A DNA stretch of 64,000 nucleotides from Legionella cincinnatiensis (GTDB taxonomy: Bacteria; Pseudomonadota; Gammaproteobacteria; Legionellales; Legionellaceae): NCBI RefSeq assembly GCF_900452415.1, contig NZ_UGNX01000001.1, positions 1,302,001-1,366,000 on the forward strand. Direction: 5' to 3'. The notes under the pieces were generated by a model. The model saw only the letters and a list, made by a program, of their open reading frames with translations. It did no database searches and was not told the DNA's origin. A program made the position numbers and the translations under genes. Shown here in pieces: positions 1 to 8,349 of this stretch (the stretch's first letter is position 1; every line of letters starts with the position of its first letter).

Positions 1-464
1 CAATGACCGTATTTTTCACAAACCTTATTGCTGCCCGACTCACTTATTCTTTTCCTTTAGAAAAGACAGTTTATTGTGGTCTCGTTTTGATGATTATTTC
101 ATGCTTTTTGATGATAGTTCTTAATTTTCATCAAGTCAGTACGATTCGTTTCATGATGCCCATGCTTTCTTTGACCTTGGGTATTGGTCTTAGTATGGGG
201 GCTGCAACTGCTCTTGCGTTAAAGGATTACAAACAACAAGCGGGTATTGCTACTGCTTTGTTGGGGGCTTGTCAGTTTGGTCTTTCGGGGTTGGTTGGTA
301 TTCTGATTACTCAATGGACTCCTGATCCATTAATTCTTGCTATACCTATGCTGTCTTTAAGTATATTAGCGTTAATCAAAATGAAAAAAGAGGAAAGAGC
401 TCCTGTTGATTGCGATCATCCATCAAATGCAAACCTTAGTGAACACATGGAGGTTAATAAGTAA
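1..464 (+). CDS. MFS drug-resistance transporter (Bcr/CflA type), C-terminal part
   Basis: The reading frame is open to the left edge, so only the last ~150 residues are present. They hold about four hydrophobic segments (for example a stretch from residue ~26 and a glycine-rich stretch around residues 55-73) followed by a short polar tail with no further domain. The spacing of membrane segments and the Gly/Ala-rich helix resemble the C-terminal half of Bcr/CflA-family multidrug MFS exporters. The substrate cannot be told from this fragment. The gene ends about 100 bases before kup and no terminator stands out between them. The MFS assignment is good; the Bcr/CflA subfamily is an inference from the overall look. 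Confidence 0.7.
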   Translation, partial: MTVFFTNLIAARLTYSFPLEKTVYCGLVLMIISCFLMIVLNFHQVSTIRFMMPMLSLTLGIGLSMGAATALALKDYKQQAGIATALLGACQFGLSGLVGILITQWTPDPLILAIPMLSLSILALIKMKKEERAPVDCDHPSNANLSEHMEVNK

Positions 465-570
465 TTCACTAGGTATATGATATCTGAAGAAAATTTACTT
501 TTTTACCTTAGATAGTACTATACTCAATTTAATAACAAGGGATCTGGTATTAAAATTGGAGTAGCCCTAA

Positions 571-2448
571 ATGATGGATGAATCCTCACCAGAGAAAACA
601 AATCAATTCAGCTTATCATTTGCGGCCCTGGGAGTTGTTTTTGGTGATATAGGGACAAGCCCTCTTTATGCCTTTAGCCAAGTAATCACGTATTTACCGA
701 TTAGCGATTATAATGTTTATGGGATTTTATCACTCATTTTTTGGTCTTTGCTCATCATAGTCAGTTTTAAATACCTTCTGATAGTTTTTCGTGCAGATAA
801 TGATGGCGAAGGCGGTATTATGGCTTTAGCCGGTATCTTAAGACAGAAAATAAAAAATACAGGGGCCTGGTTATTATTTATTACTCTTGTTGGAATAGGG
901 CTTATTATTGGGGATGGAATATTAACTCCAGCAATCTCTATATTAAGTGCTGTAGAAGGACTTGAACCATTATCTCCCCATTTAGCCAAGTATATTCTAC
1001 CAGTCACTTTAGTTATTTTAGTGTTGTTATTTAAGCTGCAACGACTAGGTACCGGGAAAATTGGCGTTTTTTTTGCCCCTATTATGCTTATTTGGTTTTT
1101 CACAATAGGAATTTTGGGTTTTTTACAAATTATTCAGAATCCTGCAGTACTTATGGCAGTTAATCCCTATTATGCGATTCGTTTTTTTATATTACATCAG
1201 CAGTTTGCTCTTTTTATATTGGGTGGAATATTTTTAGTGATGACTGGGGGTGAAGCATTATTCGCTGATTTAGGGCATTTTGGCAAAAAAGCCATTCGAA
1301 TAGGATGGTTTACTATCGTGTTCCCTGGATTATTTTTATGTTATTTTGGTCAAGGTGCTCTTGTTTTAATGCATCCGGAAGAGATTAGCTATCCATTTTA
1401 TAGTTTGTCACCCCATTGGTTTCTTCCTATTATGGTGGTTATGGCGACAGCTGCAACTATTGTTGCTTCACAGGCCATCATTTCTGCGGCATTTTCTATT
1501 TTAAAACAAACAGCATTACTTAACCTGATTCCAAGGCTTAAGATTATATATACTTCCAAAATTGAAAAAGGCCAGGTGTATTTGCCTTTCATCAATTTTA
1601 TTTTAGCTATAGGTACATGTGCGCTTGTGGTAACTTTTAGATCATCATCAAGCCTTGCAGATGCTTACGGAATTGCTGTTAATTTAGATATGCTTCTCAC
1701 TACTATTTTAGTAGGGATCATTGCGTATCGTTGTTGGCATTGGAATGTGCTCAAGTTAATCATTTTTCCTTTAATTTTGATTATTGAACTTGGATTTTTG
1801 GCGGGAAATAGCTCTAAGTTTTTGACTGGAGGTTGGATTCCTATTTTAATTGCACTTCTTGGTGTTATTGTGATGTATACCTGGCATTGTGGCTTCGAGA
1901 AACTCCGTGAATTACATCATAGAGATGCTTTAATGGATGCATTTATTATTGATGAATTAGATCAAAATAAAATTTCAAGACAATCTGGAACGGCGTTATA
2001 TATTATTGATCCTTATGATTGTGAAGGTGAAAGTCTTCTACATCATCTACGACTCAACCGTATTTTTTCGGAGAATATGGTTTTTTTAAGTGTCAAAATT
2101 GAAAATAAGCCTTATATTCCTCTCGAAAATAAATTTGAACTCATTACAAAAGCAAAAGGATTTCATCTCATTTATATTCATTTTGGATTTACTGAAAATA
2201 TTAATTTACCTAATACCTTAGACGCACTGTTTCAAAGAGTTCAATTACCCTTTGAAATCAGCAAAAATAAATTAATTTATTTTATAGAGATCGTTTTTGT
2301 TGAAATGACAAGGGAAAGACTAAAAGGTATGTGCTTATGGCAAAAGCATTTATTTTCTCTCATGATACGTAATGCTGTACCTGATATTCAGTTTTATCGT
2401 TTACCTTACAATAAAACGATTGCATTAGGCACATATTATCAATTTTAA
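571..2448 (+). CDS. kup: Kup-type low-affinity potassium uptake transporter
   Basis: Proton-coupled K+ uptake protein of the inner membrane. At 625 residues it has the usual Kup length. The N-terminal family signature is clear: GVVFGDIGTSPLYAF at residues ~20-34, then a GEGGIMAL block and GDGILTPAISILSAVEGL. About twelve hydrophobic segments fill residues 15-440, followed by a cytoplasmic C-terminal domain with little hydrophobicity. The start at 571 follows a GGAG about nine bases upstream; the next codon is also ATG, so 574 is possible. A cyclic-nucleotide-binding-domain gene follows 52 bases downstream and may belong to the same unit. Legionella genomes usually carry several kup paralogues, so this is one of a set. 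Confidence 0.95.
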   Translation: MMDESSPEKTNQFSLSFAALGVVFGDIGTSPLYAFSQVITYLPISDYNVYGILSLIFWSLLIIVSFKYLLIVFRADNDGEGGIMALAGILRQKIKNTGAWLLFITLVGIGLIIGDGILTPAISILSAVEGLEPLSPHLAKYILPVTLVILVLLFKLQRLGTGKIGVFFAPIMLIWFFTIGILGFLQIIQNPAVLMAVNPYYAIRFFILHQQFALFILGGIFLVMTGGEALFADLGHFGKKAIRIGWFTIVFPGLFLCYFGQGALVLMHPEEISYPFYSLSPHWFLPIMVVMATAATIVASQAIISAAFSILKQTALLNLIPRLKIIYTSKIEKGQVYLPFINFILAIGTCALVVTFRSSSSLADAYGIAVNLDMLLTTILVGIIAYRCWHWNVLKLIIFPLILIIELGFLAGNSSKFLTGGWIPILIALLGVIVMYTWHCGFEKLRELHHRDALMDAFIIDELDQNKISRQSGTALYIIDPYDCEGESLLHHLRLNRIFSENMVFLSVKIENKPYIPLENKFELITKAKGFHLIYIHFGFTENINLPNTLDALFQRVQLPFEISKNKLIYFIEIVFVEMTRERLKGMCLWQKHLFSLMIRNAVPDIQFYRLPYNKTIALGTYYQF

Positions 2449-2500
2449 GTCCAATAAAAATCGGACAATATTGGATTAGCTAGAGATTAAGGATTGTCAC

Positions 2501-2971
2501 ATGGAGGAATTTGATTTACATAACTGTTCCTTATTTAAAGGAGTAGATGAAAAATATGTTGATGAGTTTTTAGCAAGTTGTGAGCTTGTTGAACTTCATC
2601 AAGGTGAGTTTCTTTTTCATCAAAATGAAATTGGTGATGCAATGTACATTGTGGAACAGGGTGAATTAGAAGTTGTATTAGATCAAGGCGTAGCAGAATC
2701 GGATTCCCAGACACCGCAGATGATTGGCAGACGTGAAAGAGGAGCTTTGATCGGGGAGTTATGTGTATTTGGTCAACAAAAACGTTCTGCGTCAGTTCGA
2801 GCGTTGGTTGATTCTCGCCTCTTAAAAATTGAAGGTGAAGATTTCAGAATACGTATTTACTCAAAGGAACTGGATGCATTATTGATTTCTTATAATATCG
2901 CAAAAGTACTGGGTGAACGTTTAATTACAACAAATAATCTTTTAACTTTGTATCTTCCATTTAAAGCATAA
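2501..2971 (+). CDS. Stand-alone cyclic-nucleotide-binding-domain protein
   Basis: A 156-residue protein that is almost entirely one CRP/FNR-type cNMP-binding beta-roll. The pattern is FKGVDEKYVDEFLASCELVE, then GEFLFHQNEIGDAMYIVEQGELEVV, then a phosphate-binding-cassette-like segment (IGELCVFGQQKRSASVRA, residues ~86-103) and the closing LLKIEGEDF. No helix-turn-helix follows, so it is not a transcription factor of the CRP type. It lies 52 bases after kup on the same strand, which suggests a nucleotide-sensing accessory role, possibly for K+ transport; that is inference from position only. Which nucleotide it binds, if any, cannot be read from the sequence. Confidence 0.85.
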   Translation: MEEFDLHNCSLFKGVDEKYVDEFLASCELVELHQGEFLFHQNEIGDAMYIVEQGELEVVLDQGVAESDSQTPQMIGRRERGALIGELCVFGQQKRSASVRALVDSRLLKIEGEDFRIRIYSKELDALLISYNIAKVLGERLITTNNLLTLYLPFKA

Positions 2972-3049
2972 TTATAACGATGAATTTTGAGCACTATAAA
3001 TAACTTGGAAAAAAGTATCTTCCATTCTTTTTTCTTGCTTGCCCTGAAC

Positions 3050-3571
3050 TCAATGCGTTCTTAATTTTCTTTTTTCATTCATCTTTATTATTTCTGTGGT
3101 GATAAGTATCAAGACAGTGCCTATTGCTGCTCCCACAGCAGTTCCTATACCGAGTAACTTTAAGCTGCCAATGACTGCACCTACAGCCATCCCAATAGAT
3201 AGTTCAATGCTAATTCCAAGTGCAGGAAGAAAAATATCCGCAATGTTGTCTTTAGAAAGTGATTGAATGTCATTCTTGTTTTTATAGATTTTAAAAATTG
3301 CTATGCTTCCTGTTAGCGCGCCTCCAAGGAACATTCCAATAATAAAACCAAAAGCGCCACCAACAATGAAGTTTACATCAATGCCAAAATGGAGATCTTT
3401 ATATCCGGTAAATAATCCAAATAGAGGGGTAATAAAAGCCCCAGATAAAGCACCAATAGCACTACCTGTAATCCCTCCAGGAATTGAGCCTACGGCGGCT
3501 GCAACATATAAATTAGGATTTTTTAAAAGATTTAGAAGAAATAGAAAACCATTTTCAATACTCATGCTCAT
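3050..3571 (-). CDS. Glycine-rich integral membrane protein, unknown function
   Basis: A small, very hydrophobic protein rich in GxxxG-like glycine patterns (GSIPGGITGSAIGALSGAF; GGAFGFIIGMFLGGALTGS; GMAVGAVIGSLKLLGIGTAVG), giving four or five membrane segments separated by short polar loops and a basic C-terminus. It resembles the Gly-zipper membrane proteins common in Legionella, but I do not recognise a family. The start is uncertain: ATG codons at 3571 and 3565 and a GTG at 3589 are all in frame and none has a good ribosome-binding site. It is transcribed toward the end of the cNMP-domain gene and is convergent with it. Confidence 0.6.
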   Translation of the reverse strand: MSMSIENGFLFLLNLLKNPNLYVAAAVGSIPGGITGSAIGALSGAFITPLFGLFTGYKDLHFGIDVNFIVGGAFGFIIGMFLGGALTGSIAIFKIYKNKNDIQSLSKDNIADIFLPALGISIELSIGMAVGAVIGSLKLLGIGTAVGAAIGTVLILITTEIIKMNEKRKLRTH

Positions 3572-3842
3572 GATAGCCAGAAATCCCACACATTATAATG
3601 TTATTAATTTAACAATAATGGTATCTATTGACAATCTAATCTTTATCGAAATAGTTCTCTTGCTTTATTCAATACAAGTGGTGCTCTATACTAGACAGTA
3701 TGTTCCTGGGGATTGATGCATGATCCATGACAAATTGATTTGATTTACTTTATATTTGTATTATACCTAGTGATAACAGGATATTTTTTTCACCGCGAAG
3801 TGAAATTAGAGTTTGTATTATTCTACGAGGGGTTGTCAAAAT

Positions 3843-4610
3843 TTGAATAAAAATATCATCATTCAAATGCAAATTGTTGCAGTTTTGTTGGGTGCTCCTA
3901 TTTTTGTATTTTTGGACAGCCCCTGGTTTGCTGATCATTTTTTTGTGGGACAAGATGTAAATAATGTAATTATGTTTCTTATGTATGGTTGGATATTTTA
4001 TTTTGCTGGCCGCAGATTACATTGGCTGATGTTAATTATGATCGTTGCTAGCTTTTGCGCGGAAGTAATTGGATCAAAAATATTAACTCTATATCGGTAT
4101 CATCTGGATAATATTCCTCCTTTTATTCCTCTAGGACATGCAGTGGTTTATGCCATAGTGTTTCAAATAACTCATCAACCATTTATATGGAAGTATCATG
4201 TGGATTTTGAAAATTTTTTGCGCAAATTTGCTTTTATTGTCTGTTTTATGTCCTTAATTTTATTAAATGATGTCGCCGGTTTTTTAGGTTATTTGTTTTT
4301 CCTTGTTATTCTGAGACAACGAAAAAAACCTTTATTTTATTTGACTATGTTTGCCATAACTTACTATTTAGAATTTCTAGGTACTGTTTTTTCAGCATGG
4401 TCTTATTATTTTGCTCTGGGCAATCATCCTAATTACATCCCAACATCAGTGACGCCTTGTGGTATTGCGGGTGTTTATATGCTTGTTGATATAACCAGTA
4501 ATTCGGCCTATTTTTATGTTAAAAAGTTAAAAAAATACCTTAAAAAGGTGCGAACTTCTCTGCATACTATAACGCCGGAAAAAGAGAGCATCATCCAATC
4601 TCTACAATAA
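3843..4610 (+). CDS. Multi-spanning membrane protein, unknown function
   Basis: About 255 residues with seven or so hydrophobic segments spread along the chain, ending in a lysine-rich stretch (KKLKKYLKKVR) and a short polar tail, which suggests a cytoplasmic C-terminus. Acidic, histidine and tyrosine residues sit inside or next to membrane segments (EVIGSKILTLYRYHLDN; YYLEFLGTVFSAWSYYF), as would be expected for an enzyme or transporter rather than a simple anchor. The start chosen is the TTG at 3843, preceded by a GAGGGG ten bases upstream; an upstream TTG at 3813 lacks such a site. I do not recognise the family. Confidence 0.65.
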   Translation: MNKNIIIQMQIVAVLLGAPIFVFLDSPWFADHFFVGQDVNNVIMFLMYGWIFYFAGRRLHWLMLIMIVASFCAEVIGSKILTLYRYHLDNIPPFIPLGHAVVYAIVFQITHQPFIWKYHVDFENFLRKFAFIVCFMSLILLNDVAGFLGYLFFLVILRQRKKPLFYLTMFAITYYLEFLGTVFSAWSYYFALGNHPNYIPTSVTPCGIAGVYMLVDITSNSAYFYVKKLKKYLKKVRTSLHTITPEKESIIQSLQ

Positions 4611-4788
4611 AGCGTAGCATTATCTTAAAGCTGGATTCTGCTCTATCGGTACCGCATAAGTCTAAAAAGGGCCATTTAGGATAGTTTGATTAACAAATGG
4701 AACTAATTTGCATATCTTATTTGTGCATAATATAATCATATTGATTCACATTGATTCTTTTGATGTGACACGTTATAAGGAGATTTAC

Positions 4789-5001
4789 ATGAAGATCAAA
4801 TCACCTGCAGCTGGGTTAATAATCGCTACTGCTATGATTATAGCAGTTGGACCTACCCAAGCAGCATGTTATAAGAATCAACCGGGATGGCACATGGTTT
4901 CAAAAAAATGTGGCATTAAACCTGCCGCGAACTGGCAACAATATGAGAGCGGAGTCTACACCCAACCAACAACAGGCAAAAGTTTATTTCCCTCTTTCTA
5001 A
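4789..5001 (+). CDS. Small exported protein, 70 residues
   Basis: The ATG at 4789 is preceded by AAGGAG at a good distance. The product starts with a classical signal peptide (MKIKS, then a hydrophobic core, ending in a GPTQAA-type cleavage site near residue 27). The mature part is only ~43 residues, with two cysteines (CYKNQPGWH and KKCGIKP) and a polar aromatic tail ending in FPSF. No known domain is apparent. A strong hairpin follows immediately, so it is probably a single-gene transcript. It could be a periplasmic or type II-secreted peptide. Confidence 0.65.
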   Translation: MKIKSPAAGLIIATAMIIAVGPTQAACYKNQPGWHMVSKKCGIKPAANWQQYESGVYTQPTTGKSLFPSF

Positions 5002-5005
5002 ATAG

Positions 5006-5049
5006 TAAGAGTAGCTCATTATTAATGAGTGTAATATGAGCTACTCTTA
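5006..5049 (+). terminator. Strong hairpin terminator after the small exported protein
   Basis: A perfect 14-base inverted repeat (TAAGAGTAGCTCAT and its complement) with a 16-base loop lies five bases after the stop codon, followed by a T-rich stretch (GTTTCTTTG). It probably ends the upstream small gene. Confidence 0.7.
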
Positions 5050-5162
5050 GTTTCTTTGAAGTTTTCGTTTTTAGGTGTTTTTGAGAGTGGCATGTCTATT
5101 TTGCTCTCGTCATTATATATCAGGACTAAAGCTAGCATATGAGACAACATTTCTGAAATTGC

Positions 5163-6950
5163 CTATTTTTGAAGTACATACTTTCCTGGAGCATCAGGCA
5201 GCAAGGGGTCAATATCTGGTGGAGGGATGAGTTTTTGTGAACTGTTATTTACCAACCAATCATGCCATGCTATCCACCAAGAGCCCTCTCTTTTTTCTGC
5301 TTTATTCAACCACTTTTTAGGGCCAATATAGGGCATGTCCTTTTTGTTTTCATGAATAAAATAAAAACGTCTAGGATGATTAGGTTCACTAACAATTCCT
5401 GCGTTGTGTCCCCCATTTGTTAGTACAAATGTAATATCTGTATGCATCATTAAATGTATTTTATATACAGATTCCCACGGAGCGATATGATCTTTTTCAG
5501 GACTTACTGCAAAAATAGGCAAATGAACATTACTCGGTGCTACTATTTCATCTTCTACACGAAAATGGCCCTCTGCAAATTCATTATGAAGGAATAGTTT
5601 ATCGAGGTATTCTGTATGCATTTTATAGGGCATCCGGGTTGCATCAGCATTCCAGGCAAGTAGATCAATCATACCTCGTTTTGTCCCTGTCATATAATCA
5701 TCAATCATTTTTGACCAAATGAGATCGTAGGTACGCAACATCTGAAAAGAACCTGCCATGTGTTTGGGATCCAGATAGCCTTTTTCCCACATCATATTTT
5801 TGAGAAAGTTTATCTCACTCTCGTTAATAAACAGCATGAGCTCGCCTGCTTTGGTAAAGTCTCCTTGTGCTGCTAGTAGAGAAAGACTTTTAAGGCGATT
5901 ATCATGATTTCTTGCCATTGCCGCAGCAACAATCATTGCCAGTGTTCCACCAAGGCAATATCCCATCAAATGAATTTTTGTTTTAGGTAAAATATCATTT
6001 ACAGCATCAATTGCCGCCATTGCACCTTGACGATAATACTCATCCATTCCTAAGTCTCGGTCATTTTCATCTGGATTACGCCATGAAATAATAAAAACGG
6101 TATGGCCTTGTTCAACAAGCCATTTAACTAATGAGTTTTTTGAAGATAAATCTAAAATGTAATATTTCATTATCCAGGCGGGTATTATTAGGATCGGTTC
6201 TTTAAAAACCATTTGAGTCTGTGGCTTATATTGAATTAATTCAATCAAGTGATTGGTGAATACCACTTTTCCTGGAGTAATGGCAACATTTTTCCCAGGT
6301 TTGAATTTTCCAGCACCAGGAGGAGGTAAACCAGCTAATCTTCTCAGTAAATGATCAAATGCAATTTGAGTACCCCGAATTAAATTTACACCACCTGAGC
6401 GAATTGTTTCATTAAAAAGATCCGGATTACTCATGACAAAATTTGAAGGTGATAATGCATCAAGTAATTGACGGATGCAAAAAGAAACGGTGCGCTCTGA
6501 GCGATTAGATAGTCCAGGTACTTTTGTAGTAGCATAACGCCACCAATCTTCAATATGAAGAAAAACCTCAGCATAGAAACGCCAAGGCAATAATTGCCAA
6601 TTTTCCTTATGAAAGCGAACATCTTTTCCTTGTGCGGGTTGCTTGTCATAAATTAAATGAGTCAAAAATTCAGGGGTATGTATCATAGGATAAAAATCCA
6701 GTGCTAAGAGATGTCCTGGCGACTGGGCTAATTGTAAAAGCCAAGCACAATGAGCAGTTCCTATTACAGCTGGACTCATTCCCATGGTAATCTTGCCTAG
6801 ATTTGCCTGATATAATTTATTAATGTAATAAAAGAAATCATCAATTTTATTCATATACTCAGAATAACTTTCGGTATTGACTGTAGGTGGTTGGAAAACA
6901 GGTTGCTTTTTTGTCGACGGATTTTTTTTTACAAGACTTTTTGTAGCCAT
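5163..6950 (-). CDS. phaC: Class I poly(3-hydroxyalkanoate) synthase
   Basis: Polymerises (R)-3-hydroxyacyl-CoA into polyhydroxyalkanoate storage granules. The 595-residue length fits class I PhaC. The lipase-like box has the synthase-specific cysteine (MGYCLGG, Cys332), and the other two members of the triad are visible as Asp487 (SPEKDH) and His515 (NGGHNAG). The PhaC N-terminal domain occupies residues ~60-270 and the alpha/beta-hydrolase fold follows. No phaA, phaB or phasin gene adjoins it; instead an AlkB-like hydroxylase is divergently transcribed across a 299-base gap. Legionella makes PHB as an energy reserve and usually has several phaC paralogues. Confidence 0.95.
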   Translation of the reverse strand: MATKSLVKKNPSTKKQPVFQPPTVNTESYSEYMNKIDDFFYYINKLYQANLGKITMGMSPAVIGTAHCAWLLQLAQSPGHLLALDFYPMIHTPEFLTHLIYDKQPAQGKDVRFHKENWQLLPWRFYAEVFLHIEDWWRYATTKVPGLSNRSERTVSFCIRQLLDALSPSNFVMSNPDLFNETIRSGGVNLIRGTQIAFDHLLRRLAGLPPPGAGKFKPGKNVAITPGKVVFTNHLIELIQYKPQTQMVFKEPILIIPAWIMKYYILDLSSKNSLVKWLVEQGHTVFIISWRNPDENDRDLGMDEYYRQGAMAAIDAVNDILPKTKIHLMGYCLGGTLAMIVAAAMARNHDNRLKSLSLLAAQGDFTKAGELMLFINESEINFLKNMMWEKGYLDPKHMAGSFQMLRTYDLIWSKMIDDYMTGTKRGMIDLLAWNADATRMPYKMHTEYLDKLFLHNEFAEGHFRVEDEIVAPSNVHLPIFAVSPEKDHIAPWESVYKIHLMMHTDITFVLTNGGHNAGIVSEPNHPRRFYFIHENKKDMPYIGPKKWLNKAEKREGSWWIAWHDWLVNNSSQKLIPPPDIDPLLPDAPGKYVLQK

Positions 6951-7249
6951 TTGATTCCATCCTTTGAAGATCGATTATCGATTTAAAAAGTTCATTGATA
7001 TAAATTATAGTGTTATTTTTAAAGTTATGTATGCCCCAGCTCTGGCGATGGTATTATTGGGTGAGAAGACAATCTTTTTTGAATAATCACTAGGATTGGT
7101 TTTCCAGGTTTATTGTGAAGCAGGAACAATGAGTGTTATAAAATCTTTTTGTTAAAATTGTAAAGCTTTATACTTAGCGCTACTGTTGCTATTATTTTGT
7201 TATAGGTATTCTCTCTATTTTATAGAGAAGATCTGAAAGGTGTTGATCC
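6951..7249. other. Divergent intergenic region between phaC and the AlkB-like gene
   Basis: This 299-base AT-rich gap must hold the promoters of both divergent genes. I see no convincing sigma-70 pair, repeat or RNA gene in it. A GAAAGGTG ribosome-binding site precedes the AlkB-like start. Confidence 0.5.
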
Positions 7250-8314
7250 ATGAAATTATCTAAAAAATTGTGTTTTATGTTGGCTTATTTACTGGTGCTA
7301 CTGCCTTTTATTGGTTTTTATTACGGTGATTTTTATACATTTCTTCCTTTTTTTGTATTATTTACAGTGGTTCCAATTATTGATTACTGGTTTGTTGATC
7401 CAACCAATCCAAGCATTACTGAAGAACAACAATTGCAACAAGAACGTTATTTCAAGCTCCTTACATGGTTCTATGTTCCCTTGCAATGCTGTGTTTTGAT
7501 TTTTTCAGTTTATCTTGTGGCGCATGATACTTTAAGTTTCATTGAGCTGATTGGATTTAGTGTGTCAATAGGTCTTTTGACTGGGGGAGTAGGAATTACT
7601 CTTGCCCATGAGCTGATGCATAAAAACTCCATAATTGATCAAACTTTAAGTAAAGTTTTATTAGTAACTGTGGGCTATGGCCATTTTTTTATTGAGCATG
7701 TGCGAGGACATCATGTTCATGTTGCTACATCTAAAGATCCAGCGACATCACGATTAGGAGAAAGTTTATATCAGTTTTTACCACGGACACTTGTTGGTTC
7801 TTTTCAATCTTCTTTATTAATTGAACGTAAGCGTTTAGAGCGTTTGGGATATTCAGGTTATCATTTAAAAAATCAATTTTGGTGGATAATTAGTACCCCA
7901 ATTATTTTGGCGTTGATTATTTTTTGTTATGGTGGTTGGCGTGCTCTTTTTTTCTTCATTCTTCAAGCGTTGACTGCTATTTTACTGCTTGAGATCATTA
8001 ACTATATTGAGCACTATGGGTTAGAGCGTAAGAAACTAGCAAATGGGTATTATGAGAAAGTTTCTCCTCAACATTCATGGAACGCGAATCATTGGCTCAG
8101 TAATATGCTTCTTTTTCATTTGCAAAGACATTCTGACCACCATACTCATGGTGCACGCCCGTATCAAATATTAAGGCATATTGATTCAAGTCCACAATTG
8201 CCTTCCGGATATTTAGGAATGATGATTCTAGCGCTTTTTCCACCATTATGGCGACGGGTTATGGATAAACGGGTGATTGCCAAGCGAGCCGAGATAAGCA
8301 TAAATAATAATTAA
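7250..8314 (+). CDS. AlkB-type membrane di-iron hydroxylase (alkane 1-monooxygenase family)
   Basis: Integral-membrane non-haem di-iron oxygenase of the AlkB/XylM family, 354 residues. All the histidine clusters are present: HELMHK (120-125), HVRGHHVH (150-157), NYIEHYGL (His255) and LQRHSDHH (291-298). The spacing and the NYIEHYGL signature match bacterial alkane hydroxylases closely. About six membrane segments surround these motifs. No fused or neighbouring rubredoxin or rubredoxin reductase is seen, so the electron donor is encoded elsewhere or differs. The natural substrate may be an alkane, a fatty-acid chain or a lipid. It diverges from phaC; that this links alkyl-chain oxidation to polymer storage is speculation. 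Confidence 0.92.
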   Translation: MKLSKKLCFMLAYLLVLLPFIGFYYGDFYTFLPFFVLFTVVPIIDYWFVDPTNPSITEEQQLQQERYFKLLTWFYVPLQCCVLIFSVYLVAHDTLSFIELIGFSVSIGLLTGGVGITLAHELMHKNSIIDQTLSKVLLVTVGYGHFFIEHVRGHHVHVATSKDPATSRLGESLYQFLPRTLVGSFQSSLLIERKRLERLGYSGYHLKNQFWWIISTPIILALIIFCYGGWRALFFFILQALTAILLLEIINYIEHYGLERKKLANGYYEKVSPQHSWNANHWLSNMLLFHLQRHSDHHTHGARPYQILRHIDSSPQLPSGYLGMMILALFPPLWRRVMDKRVIAKRAEISINNN

Positions 8315-8349
8315 TTTTCTCTATTATAAGGCAGAGTGGGCGCTATTTT

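Noticed and set aside
717..1103. A 128-residue frame antisense to kup
   Set aside because: It mirrors the membrane segments of kup on the opposite strand; no start signal and no family.
4730..4765. Short direct repeat ATTGATTC twice before the small exported protein
   Set aside because: Only two eight-base copies in AT-rich DNA; expected by chance. There is no CRISPR-like spacing anywhere in the window.
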